Part shown: positions 33,292 to 46,100 of the stretch, one piece after another | Numbering within the stretch: the first letter of the stretch is position 1 | How the letters are laid out: each line of letters begins with the position of its first letter | Assembly: GCA_036245805.1 (NCBI GenBank) | Contig: BTRK01000004.1 | Span: 40,946,907 to 41,010,906 of the forward strand | DNA: 64,000 nucleotides | Direction: 5' to 3' | Origin: Pristionchus mayeri | Taxonomy: Eukaryota > Nematoda > Chromadorea > Rhabditida > Neodiplogasteridae | Made by a program: the position numbers and the translations under genes | The notes under the pieces: generated by a model | What the model saw: only the letters and a program-made list of their open reading frames with translations | What the model was told of the DNA's origin: nothing | Databases searched by the model: none

Positions 33292-33403
33292 CCCATGCAA
33301 GATGTCGTGCGTCACTTTCTCCTTTCTGTCGTTTTCGAACAACCTCCTGTCGCTTCAGAAAATCACTCTTAATGATCCCTCTTCGGGCCAAATACAAATT
33401 CAT
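33292..33403 (-). pseudogene. Orphan first exon of an F-box-family gene
   Basis: 112 nt from ATG 33403 encode MNLYLARRGIIKSDFLKRQE and end AWG before a GTGAGT donor. This matches exon 1 of genes A, B and D exactly in length, and is closest to gene D. The intron sequence just beyond also resembles the gene D intron (AATTTGC(C/T)ATGTC). No exon 2 to 9 equivalents follow towards lower coordinates. Instead there are a SINE head and the small-protein locus. It is the 5' stump of a truncated sixth gene. An acceptor TTATTCAG directly precedes the ATG, as in the intact paralogues. Confidence 0.7.
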
Positions 33404-33615
33404 CTGAATAAATAAAAATCACAACTGATCATGAATAATCACAACTACAGAAAATATACTCTCATTTTCACTCGAAATATTTATTGGTAATTAAACCACT
33501 GGCAGAAAAATTATTCCATTACATTCCAATCAAGGCTTTTATCAACAAAGAAAGTGAACAAAAGAAGGACAAAAGGATAAATAGAGAACAATTTCAATGA
33601 AGTCGGATGGGAAAT

Positions 33616-35440
33616 CTACTCAGGGTAAACTTCGATTTTTTCATACTCTCCTTGATTATTATTCGGCCATTCTCGTCTATTCGAGAAGCTCACAGAGAAA
33701 CAGCCGAAATCATCATCGAACATTTCGTCCTGGCAGTGGCCGAAGTACATATTTGCTGCTCCGTCAAATATGAATACGCCGTCGAGCTTCTCCTCATCCC
33801 ATTTCTCGTATACCTGTAAATTGGAGATAAATTGGAGACGCATAAAGTAAATTGGCGATGCGTATAAACTTCGGTAAGATGAGGCCCGAAAAACAAACCT
33901 CGATATCCCTGTTCGAGTAGAATTTCCCGGCTCTGAAGGTGATTCCGATCAGGCGAAGGAACGAAATGCAAGTTTCGAGCTTGGCCATCTCGCACTCGAG
34001 CTTCCCAAGTTTAATTTCACCACTCATCTTCTTCTGAAAAATACTGATCTCAGAATCCGCAGAACGCAAGTGCCCGAATGTTTCGAGTGAGGAATAATTG
34101 AATGTAGAAAAAACTAAACGATGATTTTTTTTTCACCTAAATAATATGTCGATTTAGTAAGAAAAGAAACTCGATTTATTTCATATAAAAATACGGAATA
34201 TTTTTGTAAACTTATGCAGAAATATTGAGGATTGCAAAGAATTTTACATTGCTTACTGTACATATTTTCTCTATTTTGGTAACATTTTAGAAGTTATTGA
34301 CGTGCCTACATGCTCTTTCAACGGTATAGACTTGACTTTTTAGCACGTTTCGCGAATCAGAGAGCACAGGCTCACAAAAATTGTAGCTTAGATTAGATCA
34401 TTTCACACCTTGAACAGTTCATGGAGTGCCTCGGCAGTGATATTATCCATACTAAACATGTCGAGATGCTTGCATGTTTTGATGGCTTCAACGAAGAATG
34501 AATCAACCACAATTTCGTCCTCCATCTCTTCATCCTCAATGGTTTTTAGGTGAAGGCATGTTTTCGAACATACCATTTTGGAACTTTTGGAGGGTAAATA
34601 GCGTAACTCAATATTCAGTTAATTTTAATTGAAAAGCTTCGCTTTTACTTAACGATCTTGATCTGCTCAATCGTTCGTATATTCACGTCTGAGAACTGAG
34701 AAGCACGGAGACTTAGCTTTCATGCCAAAGGTCCGATCAAATTGAACATTGAAAAAAACGTTTGAGAGTTTAGCAAATTTCTCGTGCATATGAGTTCTCA
34801 GACGTCAGCATACAAATATATCATATATTTAATTATCGAGAAAGATCGAAGCTTTTTGATAAAAAATAACCGAGTTCCGCTATTTCCCTTCCACAAGTTT
34901 CACAATGGTAGGTTACAAAACGTGCCTTCACATCTTTTTTATGCAATGTTAATCATATAGTATTAACTATGCAATATCTCTCTCGGTAAGTACTATTAAA
35001 AAAATATTCTCTTAATTTAGAAAATTCGGTGTTACAATTATAATTTATCACTTGGACGTACGTTGAACATGAGGAGGAGATATCCGATGTTGAATTCCTT
35101 GATCATACTGTGGAATTCGGACGGACCAGACAACTTAAAGGCAGACAATAGCGACGTTTTGATCGAATAAAAAATAATCTCAACGCCCTTCACACAGCCC
35201 AAGAAATTTCTTAAGGGAAATAAATTTCCCACGTATTGAAAATGTGTTCACTAACATCAATCGTGAGTGATTCGAAATACGTATTTCGGGCGATTTTTCG
35301 AATGCATTCCGAATATGTTTTATCTTCGGACACGACGATGCGACTGAAAAGACATGATCAGAATTATTTTAATTCGAGAAACTTACGTTACACCTTTGAA
35401 TACCGGATCATCGTCGGAGTTAGTCGCAGCCTTAAAAACA

Positions 35441-35478
<38 letters not shown>

Positions 35479-36907
35479 AACTACTATTACAATATTAACA
35501 ACAAATAACGGAAATATCATTAAATGGAAGACTTGAATGAGAATTAAACTAGCAAACATTTTTTTAAAAGTCAAACCTCTACGATCTCCAGACTTTTCTC
35601 GACATACTTGGACCTCGCTTCAATAGCATTCAACCTTCTGTTCACTCGAGCTCTCAATCGATCTTTCATTGGAAGGATCGAGAAGATGTTGGAAATGAGT
35701 TCATCCGGCAGATCCAGAATTGGGAACTGAAGTACAAATATATAATTAGATTATTAAAGATGGATAAAACATTTCGCGAAACAACAAAATCAGAAATGAC
35801 CACTTCAGAAATGTTTTTTTTAGAAAAGGACGTTCCGGAATTTTTTTTATTCGGTGTCATAATATTTAGTTTATTATATTTGTATTAACATTTTTGAATG
35901 TTTCTGCATGATCTGAAGTCTTTTTGAAAAATAGATTATTAGATAATACTCCTAAAATCATGTGACAATAGCATCCACAGTCATGTGCGCGCTCGGGCAA
36001 CGCGGGGCGTAGCGGATAAAATTTCTGAAGCGTCTTTTTCTGAAACGTCCGTTTGTGAAGTAGTATTTTTTCAAATTAAATTTCTCAGTTGGGGTTTTCT
36101 GAACTGGTGTTTTCTGATTTTGTTTTTCCGAAATGTCTTATCCCCTCAAAACGCAGAGAGTGAGCAGCCATGGAAAGCAACCCATTGCGTGCGAGATTCG
36201 ATTACAAATATGTTAAAAATTATATACAATAATATTATGTAATGATATTATCCCGGTTGTGACACAACTACCTTTGGTTGGGGCTCCCGCCGCTCCGGAG
36301 TATGTTTGGCACTCGTTAATAACGTCATTTGTTTGCGTGCTCCCTCTTTCACCCTCCCTACTTATTTCGCACTCCGGTCACACATGAACATGCTGGGCTT
36401 TTATCAGGTGTAGATACTGTTACAATATTATAATAACAATATCGAAATCAGTGCAATTAATTATCACTTGCCAGTCCTTCCATATCCAAGAATTCGATCA
36501 ACTCTTCGTTCTTTTCCTTCAGCCTGACAATCCTCGCAAAATCCCGTATCACATTCTTCTTTTTCCAGATCTTCTCGCGATTAACTAAAAAGTGAATAAG
36601 ATAGATTCAAAGTTCGCCTTTCTACCAATACAATGAAAGAGGTCAAATAAACGAAGTTATCATGTATTATGAACACTTTATGGTAGAAATACATGAGGTA
36701 AAGCTTATGAGATCTCTAGTTCGCCTAATCAACAAATGAGATTATGCGAAGAATGGTTAGGCCACAGGTTTTGTCGACTATAGAAAAGTGCTCACCCCAT
36801 GCAAGACGTCTCGATCCTACAGTTCCTCTCTGACGTTTCTTCATTCCATCCAATTTCATCATCAAATCTCTCTTAATAATCATTCTCCTTGCCAGATATA
36901 AATTCAT
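33616..36907 (-). CDS. F-box protein, array gene A
   Basis: Nine exons, high to low: 36907-36796, 36584-36472, 35726-35577, 35430-35387, 35343-35256, 35133-35062, 34534-34409, 34033-33899, 33813-33616. They total 1038 nt (345 residues) and end in TAG. Exon 1 begins MNLYLARRMI. Exon 2 is charged (KEKNEELIEFL) and may form a helix. Exon 3 (about residues 76-125) has the F-box pattern LPDELISNIFSILPMKDRLR. F-boxes bind Skp1 and bring substrates to SCF ubiquitin ligases. The later exons form a family-specific C-terminal part that I cannot name, likely the target-binding region. Oddities are a GC donor after exon 2 (CTG/GCAAGT), an unusual acceptor CCATTGAG before exon 7, and exon 6 twelve nucleotides shorter than in the paralogues (FHSMIKEF against FHREVYNLIKEF). 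All frames are open. Confidence 0.8.
35441..35476 (+). repeat. (AAT)12 microsatellite
   Basis: Twelve uninterrupted AAT units in intron 3 of gene A, starting about 10 nt from the exon 4 acceptor (TTTTTAAG on the minus strand). Length variation here could affect splicing of the 44-nt exon 4. Confidence 0.9.
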
Positions 36908-37316
36908 CTGTAAAGAAATCATAGGATGGCTTTTTACTGGCCTCATCTTCACAATTTTACGCAGTTTTTTTCAAAAAAATGGAAAGAAAATCGTCATAAA
37001 ATGGAAAAGTGGATTCATCAAATATTTTAAGAAATCATTATATCTCAATCGGATATTTCGTGGATACATACCACTCTCTTTCATAATTTCTATTCACTTC
37101 TAGCGGTTTATTCGAGAAAAACCGAAACAATTGTGATGAATATGAAACGAACAAATGAAGCAATCAATAATTCCAACTATACACCAGGGAGTACATTCAC
37201 TTCGACAACCTCTTACAATTATTCGAATTTCGTGCAATACACCAGAAGAAAAATAGAACACTTCGTTAACAAAATCATAGCAGATATTATACCAGAAAAG
37301 GATACAAATTGAGAAT

Positions 37317-39906
37317 CTATTCAGGGATGATCTCCAATTTGACATTCCATTGCTGGCCATTCTTCTTCTTCTCGAGAGCCTCAATGCTTTCATGTAGTTC
37401 GAATGCCATCCGGCCTTCTTCACGATCGAAATGACCATTGGAAGAATGAATGAAGCGCATCTCGAACGTTCCATCGAAGACCGCGATTCCAACAAGAAGT
37501 TCGAATACGCGGATCTCGTAAACCTGCAATATAAAATAGAGAGTTTCACCGACAAAGCACGTTCATTCTAGTGCCAGAGCCGTCAAAAAATAAATCAACT
37601 GACAAGAAATGGTAAATTGGTAACAATTTTAAAAATTCTCTGCACTCTCGGCATCTCGTACCACTCTCATAATCTGCACGTAATATTACATATTAAGGCT
37701 TCAAAATGATACCAAAAAAACTGGGCTCATCGACGGCAAACCTCAATATCAAGTTTCTTGGAGAAGACTTTTCCGTCTCTGAAGGAGATTCCGAGAAGGC
37801 GGAGGAATGCAAGGCACAAGTCAGTAGAGACACTTGGGACATAAAAAAACCTGACCTTAACAGCGCCCGTAATCATCAGCTGAAATGATTCAGTTAAAAT
37901 TTATATTACATTCGGGCATACATTATTCGAAAATTTGTTAATTTTGATAAAACACAGTATTAAATTTGAGTGTCAAGTCGGAAATAAAGGAAATAGGGCC
38001 TGATCGGGTCGAAAGAATTGTTAAAATGTCAAGAAGATATTGACTAGAATCAAGATTTAGATAACAATATTCTTAAAATCTTATGCACTTGTAACCTTGT
38101 ACACTTGAAAAAGTCCGTCTCCAGTGATATACTCCAAGTCAGTCAGATCGATCGTCTTGCACGTTTTGAGCACATCGATAAGGAAAGAGTCAACGAAGAT
38201 CTCTTTCTTCACATCGTCATTCTAGAAAAAAAAAGAATCGAATCATAATAAGTAATATATTGGCTCCGAAGACGAAAAATACACATTCTTAAAAAGATTT
38301 GCAATATGATTTTGCATATTTTTGAATACCTCGAATCTGATATACAACTGTCCAATTTCGAATTCCTTGATCAAATTGTAGACTTCGCGATGGAAATCGT
38401 CAGATCCAGTCAGCTTTAACAATATCGATTAATCATTTCACTATCTAAATTAAATTAAGGGCAAACAAAGGAATAATATAGGGGTACAAACAGGTGAATG
38501 GTACTTGCTTGAGCACCTTTAAAAACAAAATCCTTGTCAACTAACTTCGATGCTGAATGCTCCGACCGATACATTTCTAGCGAGTCTTTTAATGCACTCA
38601 GAGGAATACGCTCTCTCTTCGATGAAAGTGATGGTCTGATGGTTTAAACTGGAAAAAGAGAAACAAGATTGGGTTACAAAAAACAAGAAAACAAAAATAC
38701 TCAAAATATCACTTACTTGTTGCTCCGGAAGACATCGTCATCGATAGACTCCTTAAATGAAACAAATTATTAAGATTGCTAGACACATTCCTAAACAGTA
38801 CTATTTAATTTTCATCAAAAATCGATCTCAAGTTAATTGAGAACGTTTTCGACATTTATTAGCCAAAGCTAAATGTTGCAAATAAAAAATAACATTTATC
38901 TCGTAAATCTAACCTCTGTGATCCACAGATTATTCACATGATATTTCGTCTTCACTTCGATCTCATTCAATCTCTTATTCACTCTGGCTCTCAGTCGGTC
39001 TTTCATCGGAAGGAGAGAGAAGACACCAGAAATGAGTTCATCGGGAAGAGCCAAAAGTGGAAACTGAAATGAACAGTAAGAAACAAATATTAGAAGACAA
39101 ATTTAAAATCAACAGTAGAATATACCATAAGATCTAAGCCTGCAAGAAAAATTAACATAACTTTCTCGAACTCATCTCAGAGCGACCGCAACGGGCTCGG
39201 GAGACGCGTTGCGGTCGCATCTGTCTCCTATTTTAAATAGACGTTCCACATGCTATAGGACTGCCGGAAGTTTGCGAGTAAATAGAGAAAGGCAAAAGCG
39301 CAGTTGACTCTTACAAAACTGGAAAAAAAGACTAGCCATTACTCCAACTTTGATTACTCACTGGTCCTTCTTTCTGCAGGAATTCGAGCAATTGTCCGTT
39401 CTTCTCCTTCAGTGCCTCGATCTTCTTAGTATTCTCACGCTCCCTCTTCCTTCTCCAAATCTCTTCTCGATATACTGAAAATTCTAAAATTACTCAAATA
39501 TATGCAATATCTTTCTCTCTCGAAATTTGCAGTCCAAGAGCGCCTAATATATGCTAGAAAATGCCAATTATATTTATTGCAATTTTTAATTGAATAGGCA
39601 TAAAAGCTCAGTGGTCACACCCTTTTTTCTCGCACTCTCTCAAAATTTGATCAGTAAAAATTGTTCGCAAAGTAAAGAGTATTAGTCTTTACAGTTCTCA
39701 ATACGATAACTAGAGGGGAAAACGTTAATGATTTGCATACCAATCTCTCTCGGTATGACGCATTTTTGTGATTTTTCAAGAAACCATAACCCACTCCAAG
39801 CAAGACGTCTCGATCCGACAATTATCCTCTGGCCTTTCTTCACTCCAGCCAGCATCATCCTCAAATCTCTCTTAAGAATTCTTCTTCTACCGAGATACAA
39901 ATTCAT
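37317..39906 (-). CDS. F-box protein, array gene B
   Basis: Nine exons: 39906-39795, 39474-39362, 39063-38914, 38751-38717, 38635-38546, 38413-38330, 38221-38096, 37879-37742, 37524-37317. They total 1056 nt (351 residues) with no interruption. The start MNLYLGRRRILKRD follows a TTTTCAG acceptor directly. The F-box at about residues 76-125 reads LPDELISGVFSLLPMKDRLR. Exon 5 has the family signature ERAYSSECIKRLARN, exon 6 LTGSDDFHREVYNLIKEF, exon 7 IFVDSFLIDVLKTCKTIDL, exon 8 LAFLRLLGISFRDGKVF, and exon 9 ends EIIPE. The exon 1 donor is GTGGGT, weaker than in the paralogues. Exon 4 is the shortest of the array (35 nt). It lies 409 bp upstream of gene A. Confidence 0.82.
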
Positions 39907-40253
39907 CTGAAAATAAATAAATTATAGGAAGGCTTTCTATTAGTATCATCTTAAATAATTATATAGTTTGTGCTGTTCAAATAGTTGGTCTTTTTTCGCA
40001 AAAAGGATTGTAAATGGAATCTGAAGTTTCATAGGGATTGTCAGGTATTTCATGGAATTTAAACCAAATAGGATAGCACATTTGAATAGCCTCAATTACT
40101 TTATCGAAATATAAATATTCTGAACAATGATGGTCATATGAAGAGGAACAACTGAAAGAGCATCTATACTTGATGTAATGATGAGCGAATTAAGAAAGGG
40201 AAGATAACAAAAAAAAATGAAATTGAAGAGATTCGACGTGAACGTCAAATTAT

Positions 40254-42658
40254 TTATTCAATATCAAACTCAATTTTGCGCAATCCATCCTTCTTTTTCT
40301 TCAGTGATACGCGATTCGCGTGCTTTATCCACAACATTCCGCCTCGGTATTCATTGGAGAATGGATTATGGCCATTTCGATATAAAATCAATTCCATTTC
40401 AAGAAATCCATCGAAGAAAGTGATGCTGGTCTTGGTATCCGAATACCACCGACCGTAAGCCTGTTAGAGAACTGATTTCACTGTGATAAGGTGGTAAACA
40501 TCCTAAATCCAATATTATTTTTTCGGCTGTTACTTGATTAGTTATTACTATCTTATCGCCGAGTTGATAAGAGAAGATACCTCGATGTCTCCTCTGTTCG
40601 AGAAAAAACTTCCATTGCTGATGGTGATTCCGATAAGGCGATGGAAGGAGATGCACGTTTCTTCCTTGACTGCGGAGCAATGGAGAGTACCGAGTTTCGA
40701 TTCACCCACAATCATTTTCTAGAAAGGAATCCGATTATACTCTCGCAAACAGAACTATTCCTATAGTTATAATGATTTAATTAAAAGATTGAGTTCGAAT
40801 AACAAATATTGGACTATCTACTCTCACCTTGTACACTTGATAGAGGGCTTCTGCAGTGATATTTTCCATTTTCACCAGATCGAGCTTCACACAGGTTCTT
40901 GCGAGATCAACGAAAAACGAATCCACCATAATTTCATTTTCCATCTCCTCATTCTGTATAAAAGTTATTATGATGCATTTTCGAAATGTAAAAAATATAA
41001 ATGCCTCCGTAAAATTGTCTCGGGCAAATACCTCGAACCGGAGGTACAGACCCCCAACGTCGAATTCCTTGAGCAGGTTGTAAACTTCACGATGGAAATC
41101 GGTAGAACCAGACAACTGAAAAGGACATTAAGAATTTGAAACAAATAAAAAACAAGCATTATTATATTAGTTATTTTTCTCAATTGAAATGAATCAACGA
41201 AACCATTAAAGGCAATATTAAGTCAGCCAGATTTTCACTTAACAAACAAGAAAATTGCGAACTTGAATTCGGAGTTCCCCGATCGATGTATTTCGAGCAA
41301 TTGTTCTGATGCAGTCGGATGAATAAGATCTCTCCTCGAAGAAATTAATGAAGCTATAAAGTAGGAATGAGAATAAAATAATTAATGTAAATGCAACTCA
41401 CTTTTCTTCCCCGTACAACGGCTCGTAAAAGGAGAATATCGAGTGCTGAAATGGTAGAACCAAATGAGGAAGTTCCGCCTTGCTTTTCCACTCTCACTCG
41501 AATGATGATGGTACAAGTTGGAACTTTCATTTCGTAAATTACCATATTAGAACATTATTTTTGGAACTGGCCGTTTTGGAACTTTTTTGTTTTTTTTGGG
41601 TTTTTAAAGATTTTTCGAGGATCTGGTGATAACATAATCGATCATGAATAGAAAATATGTAAGATATCATACAGTTAACGTTGATACAAAAAGATTTAAA
41701 AGGATAATATGAGTTTTAAGAACATGAAAAAATGAAAAAAAATGAAAAAAATTCCAAAACGACCACTTATAAGAAAAATGTTCCAAAACGACCATTTCCA
41801 AAATGCCGGTTTCCCTTTTTCCGGTTCCAATTTGTACCATCACCATTCGAATATCTATTACGCGGAATATTAAATTGATTCTTTAAATGTTCAAACTTCA
41901 ATCATTGACAAACCAATGACCAACCTCTGTAATCTGCAGTTTATTCACGTGAAATTTCGATTCGGCTTCGATCTTATTCAATCGTCTGTCCACTCGGGCT
42001 CTCAATCGATCCTTCATTGGTAGGAAAGAAATAGTGTACGAGATAAGTTCATTCGGAAGAATGGAGAATGGGTACTGTAATAAGCTGGTGAATACAACTA
42101 AAAAAGGAAAAAAATAAATATTAAATTCGTTTTTCAATAACATAAAATGCCTCACTAACCGGTCCTTGTTTCTGTAAGAATTCCAGAAGTTCTTTGTTCT
42201 TCCGTTTTCGAGTCTCGATGGGGTTGATCTGTTTCCGTTCCCTTATCTTCCGCATCTTGTCTCGAATAACTGAAATTAGAATGTTCGATAGTGTCAGGTA
42301 ATGGATAAAACGTAGCAGTATTTATTCAGCTTTTAGGCTCACTTGATTCCCAGAATTTGGATGGGTGGAGGTGGAATGAGAGCAAATGAAGATAATATAC
42401 AATAGAAAAAAATATCGTGGGCACGACTTCCTCTAAACTCTATCTCTGCACATACTCTTTTGCTCTAACCGACAGAGAAAAGGGATAGGAGTGAGGGACC
42501 GCCTTTGCACCTCGACATAAATCTAATATTTTCTAAAAGATTGTGTTAATTGACCACTCACCTGAATTCGTAGCTACTCTTCTGTATTTCTTCAATCCTC
42601 TCAGTCTCACTCGCACATACTTTATGACGTTCTTTCTTCGAGCCAGAAACAATTTCAT
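40254..42658 (-). CDS. F-box protein, array gene C
   Basis: Nine exons: 42658-42562, 42269-42160, 42074-41925, 41445-41402, 41353-41263, 41115-41032, 40953-40828, 40718-40581, 40460-40254. They total 1047 nt (348 residues). Exon 1 is shorter and more diverged (MKLFLARRKNVIKYV). The F-box at residues 70-119 reads LPNELISYTISFLPMKDRLR. Later signatures are ERSYSSDCIRTIARN, LSGSTDFHREVYNLLKEF, IMVDSFFVDLARTCVKLDL and CISFHRLIGITISNGSFF. The exon 5 donor is GTTCGC where the paralogues have GTTAGT. Intron 3 (479 nt) holds a small A/T-rich inverted segment around 41560-41830 (TTGGAACTTTTT and CCAAAACGACCA words). It is the last of the left block; the helicase starts 508 bp upstream. Confidence 0.82.
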
Positions 42659-43166
42659 CTGAGGGTAAATAGATTATATGACCCAACCGCTTTACTAATG
42701 ACAACTGCACATATTTGTTATTTCAAGGCGCACGAGACTTTTATTTACTATTCAACCACTCGATTTTCTGACCGTCACAACAAGGATGTTCTGCACAAAA
42801 CCATGAAGAATTAAATAACTACATTGAAAGTATCGTACCATTTGAGAAAACAAATGGAGGAGACGCTGATGCCAAACCAGCAAAAATTAGAAAATCGCCA
42901 TTTTCTCAGATATTTCATGGAAAATAAACCATGTATTCAAAACTATGATACAAGTCTATTCTTGCAAAATGATTTACCATAGAGAGACTGAACGATGGTC
43001 TTACGGCAATACAATGAAACACAAAAACATAATGGAATGACGATACATAACACATCACCACACCTATTTAGTGCGCCAAAGGAAATAAGTTTAATTAGAA
43101 AGAACATCATATAAATTAAAAGTTTCTTCAAGGAACAACATTATATCATAAGGGTAATGCAGATAT

Positions 43167-46100
43167 TCATTTCAAATCCTGAGCTCTGACTCGAGTGAAG
43201 TCGCATCCATTGACTACCGTACTCCACGGATTTCTCGTGGTGAGAAGAGCTGCTTTTCCGAGAATGATGAGTGCCTTTTGCTGACGAGAAACGGCGACGT
43301 TGCATCTGGGAAACGATGTTGATTGAACAATATTTATTAGCACCTACCAGAAAGTGTTGCTAAATATTAAAAATGAGTATACCGTCAAAATTAGTTGCAC
43401 GGTTAGACCCATACAATAAAAACATTATACCAAACAAATAAGATTATTGCTCGAACCTCTCAGTGGAGTCGAAGAAAGACCCCGTCTTGGGAGTCTCAGT
43501 ACGAGTCGTCATCAGAATAACGATGGACTTCTCTTTGCCCTGCAAATTAGCAAAATGGTTTTTTGGAGAAATCGAAATCAATTTAAATAATATCAGTAGT
43601 CTAACCGAAGCAATCAAAATCTTCCAAATATTAGAATTTGAGATCGCAATTAACAATAAAGGAACAAAAACTCCTATAAGGAAATGATTACCTGAGCAGA
43701 ATCCACAGTAAGAACAGCGAAGTCCTTATCGAGTACTGATTGAAGTCTGAAAATATAGTGATCCAAATACATCTGTCGAAAAAAAGTTATGCCAGGCATA
43801 CCTATTCTTCTGTTCTTTGTACAAGCAGATGATCATGACGTCTTTCTTCCATTTCTTCGGGAATTTCTTCAAAAGTCTGGAAATAAATCTCTTACGGTAT
43901 TACTTTTAAACCAACACCCGAAAAATTATTTGAATTTGCGCGCGTACTTTATCAGGCCCACTCTCTTATTTCTGCATATTCATCACTCGTTTTTGCCGTG
44001 TCAGGCATGCGCGCAAATTCAAATAATTTCACGGATGCTGGGTAACTTTAAGGAATGTCGTTTCCAATACCTCTTCACTGCATCGATTTCCTTCTCATTA
44101 CACAGTGACTTCGTCTTCTCATTTCTCTACTGTCTTCCATCCACATCGATCAGAAGCAATTGGGGCATTCGAGAGCGAATGAGACTGATCCCACTCAGAG
44201 GAAACTCTCCCTCGGCCTGGAAAATCAGAAATGCTAAAATTGAACGATCAAATTTTGGAATTTAAAAATATTCTTTCCGTTTTTCTCACCTTCTTTGAAA
44301 CGAGTTTTCCTCCATAGGCGAGTCTGTTGTAGGGAGCTACGAGGGACGGAGGTGCTCGATAGACATTGTTCAGCTCCACAACGGGAACTTTGCCAGTCTT
44401 CATAGCAGCGGAAAGGGCCGGTCTTCCAGCCAATTCGTGTCCAAGAATCTTGCTGTCGTACATGAATGGGGGCAGTTGGCGATTGTCTCCGATCAGAACG
44501 ATTCTCGCCTGAAAGTAAATGTTTCTAGAAAAACGAATATTAATTGACTTGTAATTATCAATGGTAAAAAATGACACAAACAAAAGGCAGCGCACATATG
44601 GGAATCGTCGAATCAGGCAGAATAGAGCGGCTTCAGTGAGGAGAGAGGCCTCATCGATGATAACCCTCTCTACGTCTTGGATCGCACATTTCAGATTAGT
44701 GCGACTGTACAACTTATGTAGAACCATCTCAACAGTTGCGAGAATCATCTGAAAAATATATGGTGAACATATGAGTGAAAATCTGAATAAAATAGAGCTG
44801 CTGAAATAATGGGTGTAAATGTGAAGCACACAATATCTTCGAATAATCTGACAAACCTTAGGATGAATGCTGTCCTCGAATTTCCTTCGGTCAAAGGTGA
44901 GGGCATCTTCGTAGCTGAGCTGCCTTTCCTCATAATGCCGCTTCATACATCTCTTCTCCATCCACTCCACTCGCACTTTCTTTGTAGGCACCTGAATAGT
45001 CCAGTACATAAGAGTGAATTGATCTGTTCATCGAGCAGAACTCGTCTAGGAAAATCTCAGCGATATCAATGTTGCAGTCGAACTAATTATTTAACTCCAC
45101 ATTAACATGCAGCCTCTACTATACAGTATTCCTTAATGGTAAAAGTTGGGAATACGATCACGATCAAATGTTAAAAGGTTATTGCAAGTCTACCATGCGT
45201 TTCAGCGAGATCCTGCCCGTTCTCCACTCATCCAGTGTCTTTCCATCCATTAGATCAAAGAAGTCGAAAGGGGTGGGGCAATGAGGGTCCAACTTCTCGG
45301 TCGCTTTTATATTGTACACCTCTCCTCCCCCGTAGTCCATTTTCTTGAGTGCAGCTCCCATGTTGTCCACGGCGACCTACAAAGCATGTGATCGATAAAT
45401 TAAAAGAAAATGCGATAGAAAAATACCAATGATTGCTGATCTGAATATAAAACTATCTTTAATTTTTTTATAGCTCATGTACCCGTATTCGAACTTCCGT
45501 ATAAAATTCATAAGTGAAGGTTAAGATAAAAGTATTCCCGTATCAAGACACACATGTCCTGCGATGAGCACACTGCTAGGCCATTGTCTTAGACAGGCTA
45601 TGTCAGCCCGGAGGGCCTAATCTCAAACAAATAAAAGCACAAAATGTCAATACAAATGTTGCTCATGTAGACGTACTCAACACACTTCAGTTACATTTAT
45701 GGGCGAAACAAACAAATATACGTGCAAAATGTGCAACTCACATTCTGCACGGATAGTAGCAGCTGATTCGCTCCCTTCGACGTGCATGCGACCTCAGCGG
45801 CCATCGCAGCAGCTACCGTAGTCTTGCCTGAAAAAGTGAAGTTATATCTATAATAACAATAATTTATCTACTCCCGAGGCGCGACAAAACAGTAAGGTAC
45901 ATGACTGATCAAATAGCAAGGAAATGGGAATTGACTCTCAGTAATTATTCAGTGTGAGAGAGTATGGCGATTAAGGGGTGGTTCAGTAATCTCATCTCTC
46001 CATCGATTTTAGTGGACTACATCCTCCAGAGTGAAGATTTGTAATTTGGAGAGCAGAAAGTTCTCCCCATCCTACCAATCGACAGTATTAAGCGCCAGGC

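Noticed and set aside
43789..44265. A 158-codon plus-strand open frame
   Set aside because: Antisense to helicase exons 10 and 11, and it runs through a small palindrome. Composition is not protein-like.
44248..45009. A 253-codon minus-strand open frame
   Set aside because: It is helicase exons 7-9 read through two short introns that happen to stay open. Splice sites and motif spacing support the spliced version.
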